Source: Actinomycetota bacterium (lineage in GTDB: Bacteria; Actinomycetota; Actinomycetes; Nanopelagicales; Nanopelagicaceae). Taken from it: a stretch of DNA of 24,920 nt. The stretch is taken from NCBI GenBank assembly GCA_947496345.1, contig CANMCL010000005.1:1-24920 (forward strand), written 5' to 3'. The first letter of the stretch is position 1. Every line of letters begins with the position of its first letter. The notes under the pieces were generated by a model. That model had not been told where the DNA came from. It saw only the letters and a list, made by a program, of their open reading frames with translations, and did no database searches. Positions 8,940-16,551 of this stretch are shown here, piece by piece. Both the position numbers and the translations under genes were made by a program.

Positions 8940-9479
8940 ATGAGAACTTCAACTGCTTACTTTGCAACCGGTTGCTTCTGGGGCGCTGAGCGACGCTTCT
9001 GGAACTTAGCGGGAGTAGTTAATACAAGCGTTGGATATATGGGCGGTAGCACTCAAAACCCGAGTTATGAGCAGGTTTGCACCGGGCGCACCGGGCATGC
9101 CGAAATGGTGCGAGTGGATTTTGATCCCAATGTAATTAACTATCAGCGACTATTGGAAGAGTTTTGGACGATGCATGATCCAACTTCGCTAAATGCCCAA
9201 GGCGGGGATATCGGTACGCAATATCGCAGTTCGATTTACACAACCACATCTGAACAGATGCAGCAAGCGCTCGCTTCTCGCGAAATTTATCAGCGCGCTC
9301 TCTCTGAATTAGGTATCGGTGAAATCGTCACAGAAATCTTGAGCGCTGAAGGAGTTACATATTACGCAGCTGAGGAGTACCACCAAAAATACTTAGCGAA
9401 GAACCCAAACGGTTATGACTGCCATTCCAGTACGGGCGTAGATTTCCCACGAGATAAATCAAAGTCGGTGGCCAATTGA
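8940..9479 (+). CDS. msrA: Peptide methionine sulfoxide reductase MsrA
   Basis: MsrA reduces the S epimer of methionine sulfoxide in oxidised proteins, using thioredoxin. The catalytic motif GCFWGAE places the active cysteine at residue 12, followed by VGYMGG, the GTQYRSSIY segment and a C-terminal YHQKYLAKNPNGYDCH in which the late Cys can act in recycling. The 179-residue length is normal. I choose the ATG at 8940 because GAAAGA lies 9 bp upstream; the ATG at 8931 abuts that motif, and the frame open from 8757 runs antisense through the tRNA. Its stop overlaps the msrB start. Confidence 0.95.
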   Translation: MRTSTAYFATGCFWGAERRFWNLAGVVNTSVGYMGGSTQNPSYEQVCTGRTGHAEMVRVDFDPNVINYQRLLEEFWTMHDPTSLNAQGGDIGTQYRSSIYTTTSEQMQQALASREIYQRALSELGIGEIVTEILSAEGVTYYAAEEYHQKYLAKNPNGYDCHSSTGVDFPRDKSKSVAN

Positions 9480-9880
9480 GCAAGAAGATAGAGATTAATG
9501 AGGAAGAACTCAAGGCGAAGTTAGATCCGCTTTCGTATGAAGTTCTGCGCAACGGTGCAACCGAGCGGCCATTTACTGGTAGATACACTGATTCCGAAAC
9601 GGTTGGAATCTATAGATGTAAAGCCTGTAATTCTGAACTCTTCCGCTCAGAGACTAAGTTTCACTCTGGATGCGGTTGGCCATCTTTTTACGCACCGACG
9701 GCAGATGATGCAGTTACGCTAATTGAAGATCGATCACTCGCTCCTCGAGTCCGCACAGAAGTCCGTTGCGCCAGTTGCGATTCGCATTTAGGGCACGTCT
9801 TTGAAGGGGAAGGTTTTGATAACCCAACCGATCAACGTTGGTGCATAAATTCAGTCTCAATGATCTTAGAAGCAAAATAG
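9476..9880 (+). CDS. msrB: Peptide methionine sulfoxide reductase MsrB
   Basis: MsrB reduces the R epimer of methionine sulfoxide, complementing MsrA. The structural zinc is bound by C48, C51, C98 and C101 (two CxxC pairs), the catalytic cysteine is C123 in RWCINSVSM, and C66 in the GCGWPSF motif is in the position of a resolving cysteine. Length is 134 residues, typical of single-domain MsrB. The start is a TTG at 9476 overlapping the msrA TGA (TTGA), which suggests translational coupling and lower initiation than for msrA. No upstream in-frame ATG is compatible. Confidence 0.95.
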   Translation: MSKKIEINEEELKAKLDPLSYEVLRNGATERPFTGRYTDSETVGIYRCKACNSELFRSETKFHSGCGWPSFYAPTADDAVTLIEDRSLAPRVRTEVRCASCDSHLGHVFEGEGFDNPTDQRWCINSVSMILEAK

Positions 9881-9913
9881 TTTCTTTTTGAACTTTCAAT
9901 AGCCTCTGCCACC

Positions 9914-9977
9914 TTGCAAGTTACAGGTCTAATGGCGTAGTTTTGCAGTCTCTTGCAGGTTTTTACATTGACTTGCA
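9914..9977. promoter_or_regulatory. four phased TTGCA motifs upstream of the LacI-type gene (candidate operators)
   Basis: TTGCA occurs at 9914, 9943, 9953 and 9973, offsets of 29, 10 and 20 bp, so all lie on nearly the same DNA face. Two copies are the longer CTTGCAGGT (9952-9960 and 9972-9980), exactly 20 bp apart; the first is CTTGCAAG. The block sits 31-94 bp before the LacI-family start at 10009. CTTGCA-type half-sites are, from memory, similar to those of MalR-like LacI regulators in streptomycetes, so autoregulation is the likely reading. Confidence 0.5.
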
Positions 9978-10008
9978 GGTCCTTTAGATCTGAGGAAGAG
10001 CGAAGCAA

Positions 10009-11022
10009 ATGGCGGGAATCAAGGAAGTTGCTGAAGAGGCGGGTGTATCTACTGCCACTGTTTCGCGCGCCTTGCGCGGCTTCCAACATGTTAATGATGA
10101 AACCCGCGCCAAGATTATGGCTGCTGCAGAAAAACTCAACTACCCAATCGCTCCGGTCCAGAGCAAAGGCACACTAGGCAGAACAAATAGCATTGGCGTT
10201 GTTGCGCCATATATTTCGCGCTGGTATTTCGCCCAAGTTATTAGCGGCGCTGAACAAGCTTTACGTGAAGCCGGTTTTGATTTACTCCTTTACAACTTTA
10301 GTCAGATGAAGGGGCGCGAGCGACTCTTTCAACACCAACATTTAAAGGGTCGTGTAGATGCGTTAATTGTCATTAGTTTGCCGCCGACTGAGGAAGAGTT
10401 TGATTCGATGCTCAACCTTGGTGTGCCGGTATCGCTAGTGGGAATGCATCACGAAGGCTGTTCTAGCGTGGCTATTGATGACGTTGCCGCAACGCGCACT
10501 GCTACGCAGCATTTGGTTAATCAAGGACATAAACGAATTGGCTTGATGTCGGGGCGTCCCGACGATCCATTTAATTTCAGCGTTCCTCAAGATCGCCGTA
10601 AAGGATTTATGCAGGTACTTGCCGAAAACGGTTTGGAATGGGATCCATCTCGCGAAGTGCATGGAGACTTCACGATTAACACGGCATCTCGTGCGATGGA
10701 TGATCTACTCGCCCGCCCAAATCGTCCCACCGCAATTTTATGCGAATCTGATGAGATGGCATTTGGTGCGATGCAAGCTGTGCGCCGCCACGGATTAAAA
10801 GTTCCAGATGACATTTCAATCGTTGGATTTGATGGACATGAAATGGCCGAGTATTCAGATCTCACAACAATTGAACAACCTACGCAATTAATGGGAGAAA
10901 TGGCGGCTTGGTCAATTATGGAGAGACTGCGCAAGCCAAGCGCTGCTCCTAAATCAATGATTTTGCCTACGACACTTGTAGTACGTAACTCAACGCGGCG
11001 TCTTTCGCCAAACGAGGCATAA
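10009..11022 (+). CDS. LacI-family transcriptional regulator
   Basis: This 337-residue repressor-type regulator has a canonical LacI helix-turn-helix at residues 4-22 (IKEVAEEAGVSTATVSRAL), the hinge segment through about 60, and a periplasmic-binding-like sugar domain. Family hallmarks include IGVVAPYISRWYFAQVISG, AIDDVAATRTATQHL and the SIVGFDGHEMAEYSDLTTIEQP block near the end. It would bind DNA as a dimer and respond to a sugar or sugar phosphate; the ligand cannot be read from sequence. It directly precedes the oxidoreductase gene with no gap. The phased TTGCA motifs upstream are its probable operators. A GH13 glucosidase on the other strand 3 kb away is a possible target, but this is inference. 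Confidence 0.92.
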   Translation: MAGIKEVAEEAGVSTATVSRALRGFQHVNDETRAKIMAAAEKLNYPIAPVQSKGTLGRTNSIGVVAPYISRWYFAQVISGAEQALREAGFDLLLYNFSQMKGRERLFQHQHLKGRVDALIVISLPPTEEEFDSMLNLGVPVSLVGMHHEGCSSVAIDDVAATRTATQHLVNQGHKRIGLMSGRPDDPFNFSVPQDRRKGFMQVLAENGLEWDPSREVHGDFTINTASRAMDDLLARPNRPTAILCESDEMAFGAMQAVRRHGLKVPDDISIVGFDGHEMAEYSDLTTIEQPTQLMGEMAAWSIMERLRKPSAAPKSMILPTTLVVRNSTRRLSPNEA

Positions 11023-12573
11023 ATGGCTGTCGATAAAAATTACGATGCAATAGTCGTTGGCGGCGGCCACAACGGCTTGGTTGCCGCTTCCTATTTGGCT
11101 CGCGCGGGAAAAAAAGTCGTACTTTTAGAAGCAGAAGCGGAACTTGGGGGAGCAACGACGAGCGTGCGCCCCTTCCCAGAATTTGATGCGCGTCTATCTC
11201 GTTATTCATACCTGGTTTCGCTCTTGCCGGACCAAATTGTTTCCGACCTAGGAATTAATTTCAAAACTCTGGAACGTTCGATTGCTTCATACACGCCATA
11301 TTCAAAGAAGAGCAGTGGCGTAGATGGCGGGATCCTTATCTCGCAGAACTGGGATGAGCGCACGGCGCAAAGTTTTCAAGAGTTAACTGGATCAGATACA
11401 GAAGGCGTTGCTTGGCAGCGCTTTTATGGCGAGATTGCCGAACTAGCCCGAAGAATCGCACCATCTGTTTTGCAACCTCTAAAATCCGCGGAAAAATTAA
11501 AAGAAGAAATAGGTCTGCCACAGACTTGGAACTATTTAATGGAGCGGCCAATCGGAGAAGTTATCCGAGAACGCTTTAGTGATGACCTTGTCCGCGGAGT
11601 AGTACTGACAGATGGGCTAATCGGGACATTTGTTTCAGCCGATGATTTGCAAGCTAACCGTTGTTTTCTCTATCACTTGATTGGAAATGGCACTGGACAG
11701 TGGCGGGTGCCGCAAGGCGGTATGGGTGCACTAGTAATTGAGTTAAAGCGAGTCGCGCTAGCCGCAGGCGTTGAGATTTTACTTAACTCACGTGTATCTG
11801 AAATTGAAAGCGATGCCAGTGGAGTATCTGTGAAGACGAGTAACGGTGAGAAATTCGTGGCTCGCGATTTACTCTTTGCAGGTGCACCTCAAACTTTGGC
11901 ACAAATTCGCGGAGAGAGTAAACCAAAATCTCTTGAAGGATCGCAGATGAAGATAAATATGTTGTTATCTCGCTTGCCAAGACTCAAATCTGGAATGGAT
12001 CCACGTTTGGCCTTTGCCGGAACCTTCCATGTAAACGAGAGCTACTCGCAATTAGAATCGGCATACCAAAGAGCTAAATCAGGGAGTATTCCGAGTGATT
12101 TACCTCTTGAGTTGTACTGTCACACTTTGACTGATCCAACTATTCTTTCGCCAGAGCTGAACGCTAAGGGTTATCAAACATTGACGCTATTTGGCTTACA
12201 CACTCCTGCAGCGCTATTTGATAAAACTCCGGAAGTTGCGAAGGAAGAGGCCAAAAAAGCGGCAATCGAAAGTTTAAATCAATATTTGATTGATCCGATC
12301 GAATCCGTTTTAGCGGTATGCCAAGATGGATCACTAGCGATTGAAGCAAAATCTCCACTAGATCTGGAGAGCGATATCGGTCTACCGCGAGGCAATATTT
12401 TTCATCGTGATCTGGATTTCCCATTCATTGACGGTTCGGGTGCAGATTTAATTTGGGGATCAGAGACCAATGACAAACATATCTACCTGGCAGGCGCAGG
12501 TTCACGACGAGGTGGTGGAGTTAGCGGAATTGCCGGCCACAATGCGGCGATGGCAGTACTCGCCAACGATTAG
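11023..12573 (+). CDS. PYROXD2-like FAD-dependent oxidoreductase (phytoene-desaturase superfamily)
   Basis: This 516-residue protein has an N-terminal Rossmann FAD-binding motif (IVVGGGHNGLVAASYLARAG, about 10-29), the LLEAEAELGGATTS second flavin motif, and the C-terminal HIYLAGAGSRRGGGVSGIAGHNAA segment that closes the FAD site. These features place it with the phytoene-desaturase/amine-oxidase superfamily, nearest to PYROXD2-like NAD(P)/FAD oxidoreductases rather than to known carotenoid enzymes; the substrate is unknown. Its ATG follows the LacI stop directly (TAAATG). The PLP enzyme begins 9 bp after its stop, so the three genes are likely one transcript. Confidence 0.8.
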   Translation: MAVDKNYDAIVVGGGHNGLVAASYLARAGKKVVLLEAEAELGGATTSVRPFPEFDARLSRYSYLVSLLPDQIVSDLGINFKTLERSIASYTPYSKKSSGVDGGILISQNWDERTAQSFQELTGSDTEGVAWQRFYGEIAELARRIAPSVLQPLKSAEKLKEEIGLPQTWNYLMERPIGEVIRERFSDDLVRGVVLTDGLIGTFVSADDLQANRCFLYHLIGNGTGQWRVPQGGMGALVIELKRVALAAGVEILLNSRVSEIESDASGVSVKTSNGEKFVARDLLFAGAPQTLAQIRGESKPKSLEGSQMKINMLLSRLPRLKSGMDPRLAFAGTFHVNESYSQLESAYQRAKSGSIPSDLPLELYCHTLTDPTILSPELNAKGYQTLTLFGLHTPAALFDKTPEVAKEEAKKAAIESLNQYLIDPIESVLAVCQDGSLAIEAKSPLDLESDIGLPRGNIFHRDLDFPFIDGSGADLIWGSETNDKHIYLAGAGSRRGGGVSGIAGHNAAMAVLAND

Positions 12574-12582
12574 GCTTAGGCC

Positions 12583-13707
12583 ATGGATTCTAAGCAACCA
12601 CATCTGCGCCCCGAGACTATTGCGATCACTGCAGGTCGTCCAGAAGTTGGCGCAGATAGCGCGTTAAATCAACCGATCTCACTGAACTCAACATATGTCG
12701 CAGGTGGTCCGATTGGTTACGGTCGTTACGGAAATGAAACTTGGACTGCTTTGGAAGTTGCCATCTCTGCACTCGAAGGTGGCAAAACTCTTTCTTACTC
12801 ATCAGGAATGGCAGCAATTAGTGCAGTGTTTTCTACTCTTCCAGCTGGAGCAAAAGTTGTTGCTTCCGATCAAGGCTATTCGGGAATTATGACTTTGCTT
12901 GGAACACTAACTGCGGCAAAGAAAATTAACGCTAAATTTGTGACAATTACCGATACCGCTGCGGTTATTTCAGCGCTGGACGGCGCGGATTTGTTATGGC
13001 TTGAGTCACCGACTAATCCCTCACTCGATATCGCAGATTTACCAACGCTTATCAAGGAAGCGAAGTCACGCAACATTCTCGTTGCGGTAGATAACACCTT
13101 TGCCACCGCGCTAATCCAGCAACCCCTTGCAATGGGAGCAGATATCGTAATGAATTCAGTGAGCAAGTATTTAGCGGGTCACAGTGATGTGCTACTCGGT
13201 TCACTTTCTACAAATGATCCAGTGCAGTACAAAGCGCTGGACGAAGCTCGTAAATTTAATGGTTCAATCCCTGGACCATTTGAAGCCTGGCTCGCACTAC
13301 GTGGCATACGCACTTTCCCATTGCGTTTTCAGCGCGCCAGTGAGAATGCGCTAGAAATCGCTAAACGACTAAGCCAACACCCGCTAGTTACTCGAGTGCG
13401 TTATCCCGGTCTGCCAGCTGATCCAGAACACGCCAAGGCGAAGGCCTTTATGAAGGGTTTCGGGGCGATCGTCTCCTTTGAGTTTGCCGGTGACGCCGCT
13501 GCAACAGATAAAGTTTGTGAATCTTCCAAGATAGTTACCTATTCAACGAGTCTGGGTGGAGTGGAATCTCTCTGGGAACGCCGCCGCCGCTGGCCGCTTG
13601 AGAGCGCCAGTGTTCCGGAATCGCTAATTCGACTTTCGGTCGGGTGTGAAGATGTTGATGACCTTTGGGCGGATATCGATGCGGCGTTGCTCGCTGCTAA
13701 AAAGTGA
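12583..13707 (+). CDS. Trans-sulfuration PLP enzyme (cystathionine gamma-synthase/lyase family)
   Basis: This 374-residue protein belongs to the Cys/Met-metabolism PLP-dependent enzymes, which handle cystathionine, homocysteine or O-acylhomoserine. The PLP-binding lysine is K195 in NSVSKYLAGHSD. SSGMAAISAV (about 73-82) forms the phosphate-binding turn, DNTFATALIQQP gives the ring-stacking Asp, and YSTSLGGVESLWE is the substrate-carboxylate segment. Sequence alone does not separate synthase from lyase, so no gene symbol is given. It follows the oxidoreductase by 9 bp. The pairing with a LacI regulator and a FAD enzyme is not a standard methionine operon. Confidence 0.88.
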   Translation: MDSKQPHLRPETIAITAGRPEVGADSALNQPISLNSTYVAGGPIGYGRYGNETWTALEVAISALEGGKTLSYSSGMAAISAVFSTLPAGAKVVASDQGYSGIMTLLGTLTAAKKINAKFVTITDTAAVISALDGADLLWLESPTNPSLDIADLPTLIKEAKSRNILVAVDNTFATALIQQPLAMGADIVMNSVSKYLAGHSDVLLGSLSTNDPVQYKALDEARKFNGSIPGPFEAWLALRGIRTFPLRFQRASENALEIAKRLSQHPLVTRVRYPGLPADPEHAKAKAFMKGFGAIVSFEFAGDAAATDKVCESSKIVTYSTSLGGVESLWERRRRWPLESASVPESLIRLSVGCEDVDDLWADIDAALLAAKK

Positions 13708-13738
13708 AAACTTTTCCAATAAGCGGTATTTTTGACCT

Positions 13739-13891
13739 ATGAAATTGGTCCGCCGCTTCCTTGCAGTATTTGCGCTGCTTGCTGTGGCATTTCAAGCCGT
13801 TGGTAGTTTTCTATCTTGGGCACAGCGTCAAGATGATGCTCCTGCTGATGCCTGGATTGATGAAGACGAAGATGAACTTGAGGATGCCTAG
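13739..13891 (+). CDS. small 50-residue membrane or secreted peptide with acidic tail
   Basis: A short open frame encodes a 50-residue peptide. It has a basic start (MKLVRRF), a hydrophobic helix at about residues 7-25 and a strongly acidic C-terminal tail rich in D and E (residues 33-50). The start ATG lies 31 bp after the PLP gene, and the TAG stop abuts the GTG start of the next membrane-protein gene (TAGGTG). The amphipathic design, tight spacing and correct strand support a real gene, but I recognise no family, and it could be a membrane anchor or a regulator of the downstream protein. Confidence 0.55.
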   Translation: MKLVRRFLAVFALLAVAFQAVGSFLSWAQRQDDAPADAWIDEDEDELEDA

Positions 13892-14275
13892 GTGTCGCAA
13901 GAAGCTTACATACCCGGCACTTGCAATTTAGGAGCTGGTGAAATTAGTCGCCGCCGCATGGTTGCGGCAATTGGTTTTGTACTTTCACTCTCTGCGTTTA
14001 CCGCGCTTGTAACAACCAGCGCTTCACGAGAAACTAGATTTGGAATATTTATTCCTTTATTTGTTATGACTATTGGTTGGGTGCAATCCCGAAAGAAGTT
14101 TTGCCTAGCCTATGGATTAACCGGCACATTTAACTTTGGAAAAATGGGAGAGATTTCCCGCGTTGCAGATCCAGCAGATAGAGCGGCAGATCGCCGAACT
14201 GCTCTGCTAATTTTCGGGCAGAGCGCTCTCTATGCCGCAGCGCTAACTTTGCTTGTCGTAGCGCTACCTCTTTAA
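13892..14275 (+). CDS. hypothetical membrane protein with GTCNLGAGEISRRR N-terminus
   Basis: This 127-residue protein has a cytosolic N-terminal stretch containing PGTCNLGAGEISRRR, two hydrophobic helices at about residues 22-43 and 50-64, a charged loop with two basic R-rich runs (SRVADPADRAADRRTAL), and a third helix to the C-terminus. The N-terminal CN(L/I)G-xx-E-I-x-RRR form recurs in short actinobacterial membrane proteins of unknown function. The GTG start at 13892 abuts the stop of the 50-residue peptide, implying coupling. The stop overlaps the convergent glucosidase stop in a shared TTAA. Function is not known. Confidence 0.7.
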   Translation: MSQEAYIPGTCNLGAGEISRRRMVAAIGFVLSLSAFTALVTTSASRETRFGIFIPLFVMTIGWVQSRKKFCLAYGLTGTFNFGKMGEISRVADPADRAADRRTALLIFGQSALYAAALTLLVVALPL

Positions 14276-15879
14276 CGAATAGCAACCCAGGCAGCACTCG
14301 CTGCAGGCAAAGTTAGAGTTCCATCGGCCAGCACAACTTCATTATCCGAGCCCAGTTCTAAAGCGCCTGTGGTTGGAATCTTTAAAGTTGCATTACTGGT
14401 ATTTAAATACACGGCGAACTCTCCGCGCGCGAAAGATATGAGACCCGTTTCACCGCGATCAACCCATTTTATTTCCCCAAGGCCCACCAAATTATTTTTA
14501 CGGAATTTAAGGGCGCTGCGATAGAGATTTAATGTACTGGCAGAATCGGCGCTCTGAGCAGATACAGAAAAATCTTTCCATTCATTCGGAATAGGTAACC
14601 AAGGTTTGCCAGAAGAGAAACCGAATGGAGTCTTGTCACTACTCCAGGGCATTGGCACGCGTGCACCATCACGACCTTTTTGAAGGCCATTAGTTCTAAA
14701 GAATGTTGGATCTTGGCGATCACTATTTAATAATTCAGCATCGGGTAATCCAAGTTCCTGGCCGTTATAGATATAGCAAGAACCCGGCAAAGCAAAAACA
14801 AACAAGGCAAGCGCGCGAGAAGCTTTCGCACCGTGGCGCGAGGCAACACGAGGAGTATCGTGATTACTCAAAGCCCACGTTGCCGGGGCATCAACCTGAC
14901 GCAACATTTCAAAAGTGCTACTGATACATTCAAAGAGAAAAGCAGCGTCAAATGGCGCGATCAGAAGATCAAAATTAAATACCTGTTGTAATTCATCGCT
15001 GCGCACATAACGCGTAGCACGCTCTGGGGGATGAACCCAAGCTTCGGCAACTGCCATGATGTCTCGATTATATGAATCAAAAACTTTTCGCCAATTGCGA
15101 TAAACGGCGTGTACGCCATCACGATCAAAGAATGGAACGCTCGCTAATAGTTCTCCGCGCTGCTCAGCTGACATCTGAGAGTCTAAACGCAGGGCATCGC
15201 TTAAGCCTTGTGGGTCATGGTGATCGACCAAGATATTTTCTTTAGCCAATCCATGGGCTACATCTATTCGGAAGCCATCGACTCCTAAATCAAGCCAGAA
15301 TCTTAAGGTCCTCTCAAAATCACTCGCTACATCATCATTTTCCCAATTCAAATCTGGCTGAGATGAATCAAAGAGGTGCAGGTAGTACTGAGCGGTTCCA
15401 TCCGAAGTTTTTATCTGCGTCCAAGCAGGGCCACCGAATAAAGAGATCCAGTTATTTGGCGGAGTTCCATCCGGTTTAGCATCATAAAAATGAAAGCGGT
15501 CGCGTTCGGGCGAACCAGCTTTAGATGAAATCGCATCTTTGAACCAAGGATGTTGATCAGAGAAATGATTTGGAACAACATCTACTAAAACTCTTAGCTC
15601 CAATTGATGAGCACGCGTGATCATTGCGCGCGCATCTTCTAATGTTCCAAATCGCGGGTCAACGCCTCGAGGATCTGCAACATCGTAGCCACCATCTTTA
15701 TTGGGGGAGGTGTAGAACGGGCTAAGCCAGATTGCATCAGCACCTAACGCCTGCACATGTTCTAAATTGGATGTGACACCCGGAAGGTCACCTTCACCAT
15801 CACCATTGCTGTCAAAAAAAGAGCGAGGATAGATCTGATAGATGACAGATTCTGACCACCAATGCTTATCTGAAATCAT
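14272..15879 (-). CDS. GH13 alpha-glucosidase (oligo-1,6-glucosidase type)
   Basis: This 535-residue glycoside hydrolase family 13 enzyme would cleave alpha-linked glucosides such as maltose or isomaltose in the cytosol. The N-terminal WWSESVIYQIYPRSFFDSNGDGEGDLPG is the classic alpha-glucosidase start. The catalytic residues are the nucleophile D206 (DGFRIDVAHG), acid/base E279 (AVAEAWV) and the transition-state Asp D341 (LSNHDTPRV). No signal peptide is visible. I prefer the ATG at 15879, which puts this motif at the N-terminus, to the TTG at 15930 that would add 17 residues without homology. Maltose-type substrates fit the LacI regulator nearby, but the two are not adjacent. Confidence 0.92.
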   Translation of the reverse strand: MISDKHWWSESVIYQIYPRSFFDSNGDGEGDLPGVTSNLEHVQALGADAIWLSPFYTSPNKDGGYDVADPRGVDPRFGTLEDARAMITRAHQLELRVLVDVVPNHFSDQHPWFKDAISSKAGSPERDRFHFYDAKPDGTPPNNWISLFGGPAWTQIKTSDGTAQYYLHLFDSSQPDLNWENDDVASDFERTLRFWLDLGVDGFRIDVAHGLAKENILVDHHDPQGLSDALRLDSQMSAEQRGELLASVPFFDRDGVHAVYRNWRKVFDSYNRDIMAVAEAWVHPPERATRYVRSDELQQVFNFDLLIAPFDAAFLFECISSTFEMLRQVDAPATWALSNHDTPRVASRHGAKASRALALFVFALPGSCYIYNGQELGLPDAELLNSDRQDPTFFRTNGLQKGRDGARVPMPWSSDKTPFGFSSGKPWLPIPNEWKDFSVSAQSADSASTLNLYRSALKFRKNNLVGLGEIKWVDRGETGLISFARGEFAVYLNTSNATLKIPTTGALELGSDNEVVLADGTLTLPAASAAWVAIR

Positions 15880-15966
15880 CCCTTGACGATAGAGGAGGCG
15901 ATTGAGCGTTCCAAATGAAAGTAAGTGCAACTTGGCGCATCGTTATATCGCTTTTATAACAATTGA

Positions 15967-16422
15967 CTATTTTTTAGGCGGTGGTGACTTCTCTGTTTGT
16001 GGGCTCTTGTTTTTTGAAGTGCCAGGCATTTTTCCTGGCTGAGTAGGCGCTACAGGCGGTGAACCCAGGGCTTCAATTGCAGCATCTCGAGCGACGGTGG
16101 CGGCAACAACCGCATTTTGCTGCGCCTTCATAGTTTGACGTTTTTCCTTTTGTGTCTGATCAATCGATCTTGCTGAGCGGGCTTCGGACAGAGCTCTATC
16201 TATAGCCTCTTTGTAGATTTGATTTATCTCACGTCGTTGATCTTCATAAATTTTAAAGTCTTTACGAAATTGATCTAATGCGATCTTGTATGCAGTTTTA
16301 AAATCTACGCTTTTTTGACTGGTAGGCGAAGGAGACTTACTGTCGGCAAAGGCGTATGGAATAGAAGTTAAAGGTGAAATAATTAGCGCTGTCGTAACAA
16401 TAGCAACTCGACTAATTCGCAT
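15967..16422 (-). CDS. secreted coiled-coil protein with Pro-rich tail
   Basis: This 151-residue protein begins with a Sec signal peptide (MRISRVAIVTTALIISPL...AFA, predicted cleavage after A26). The mature part is a long charged helix of about residues 40-115 rich in K, R, E and Q (KIALDQFRKDFKIYEDQRREINQ), likely a coiled coil, followed by a Pro/Lys/Ser-rich low-complexity tail from about 120. No catalytic motif or lipobox is seen. The start ATG at 16422 has an AAGGGGG ribosome-binding site. It is divergent from the OmpR-type response regulator, with a direct repeat between them, so it may be a target of that system. I recognise no family. Confidence 0.75.
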   Translation of the reverse strand: MRISRVAIVTTALIISPLTSIPYAFADSKSPSPTSQKSVDFKTAYKIALDQFRKDFKIYEDQRREINQIYKEAIDRALSEARSARSIDQTQKEKRQTMKAQQNAVVAATVARDAAIEALGSPPVAPTQPGKMPGTSKNKSPQTEKSPPPKK

Positions 16423-16465
16423 TTCGATCCCCCTTTTCCTTGGGTAAAGTATCTGCCAAGACTTT

Positions 16466-16482
16466 GTGAAAGTTCGGTGAAA
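16466..16482. promoter_or_regulatory. direct repeat GTGAAA with 11-bp period (candidate OmpR-type site)
   Basis: GTGAAA occurs at 16466-16471 and again at 16477-16482, exactly 11 bp apart, in the 129-bp gap between the divergent secreted protein and the response regulator. An 11-bp direct-repeat period is characteristic of tandem binding by OmpR/PhoB-family regulators, the family encoded at 16552. Autoregulation and control of the secreted protein are plausible inferences. Confidence 0.45.
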
Positions 16483-16503
16483 ACGCCTTTTAGTTGCTAA
16501 TTT

Positions 16504-16547
16504 CTAGCCTGCACCTTGGCTATTTGCGTGAAGACATGCGAGGCTAG
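16504..16547 (+). promoter_or_regulatory. leader inverted repeat covering the response-regulator ribosome-binding site
   Basis: CTAGCCTGCA (16504-16513) pairs with TGC-AGGCTAG (16537-16539 and 16541-16547, one bulged G at 16540), giving a 10-bp stem. The GAGG that would serve as Shine-Dalgarno 8 bp before the ATG at 16552 lies inside the 3' arm, so the stem could limit translation, or the repeat could be a protein-binding operator. Confidence 0.4.
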
Positions 16548-16551
16548 TGTC

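Noticed and set aside
15880..15930. GH13 glucosidase start at the TTG at 15930
   Set aside because: The added 17 residues have no match to the family, and the alpha-glucosidase N-terminus begins right after the ATG at 15879.
16516..16551. Response regulator start at the TTG at 16516
   Set aside because: It would add an unsupported tail; the receiver domain begins normally with the ATG at 16552.
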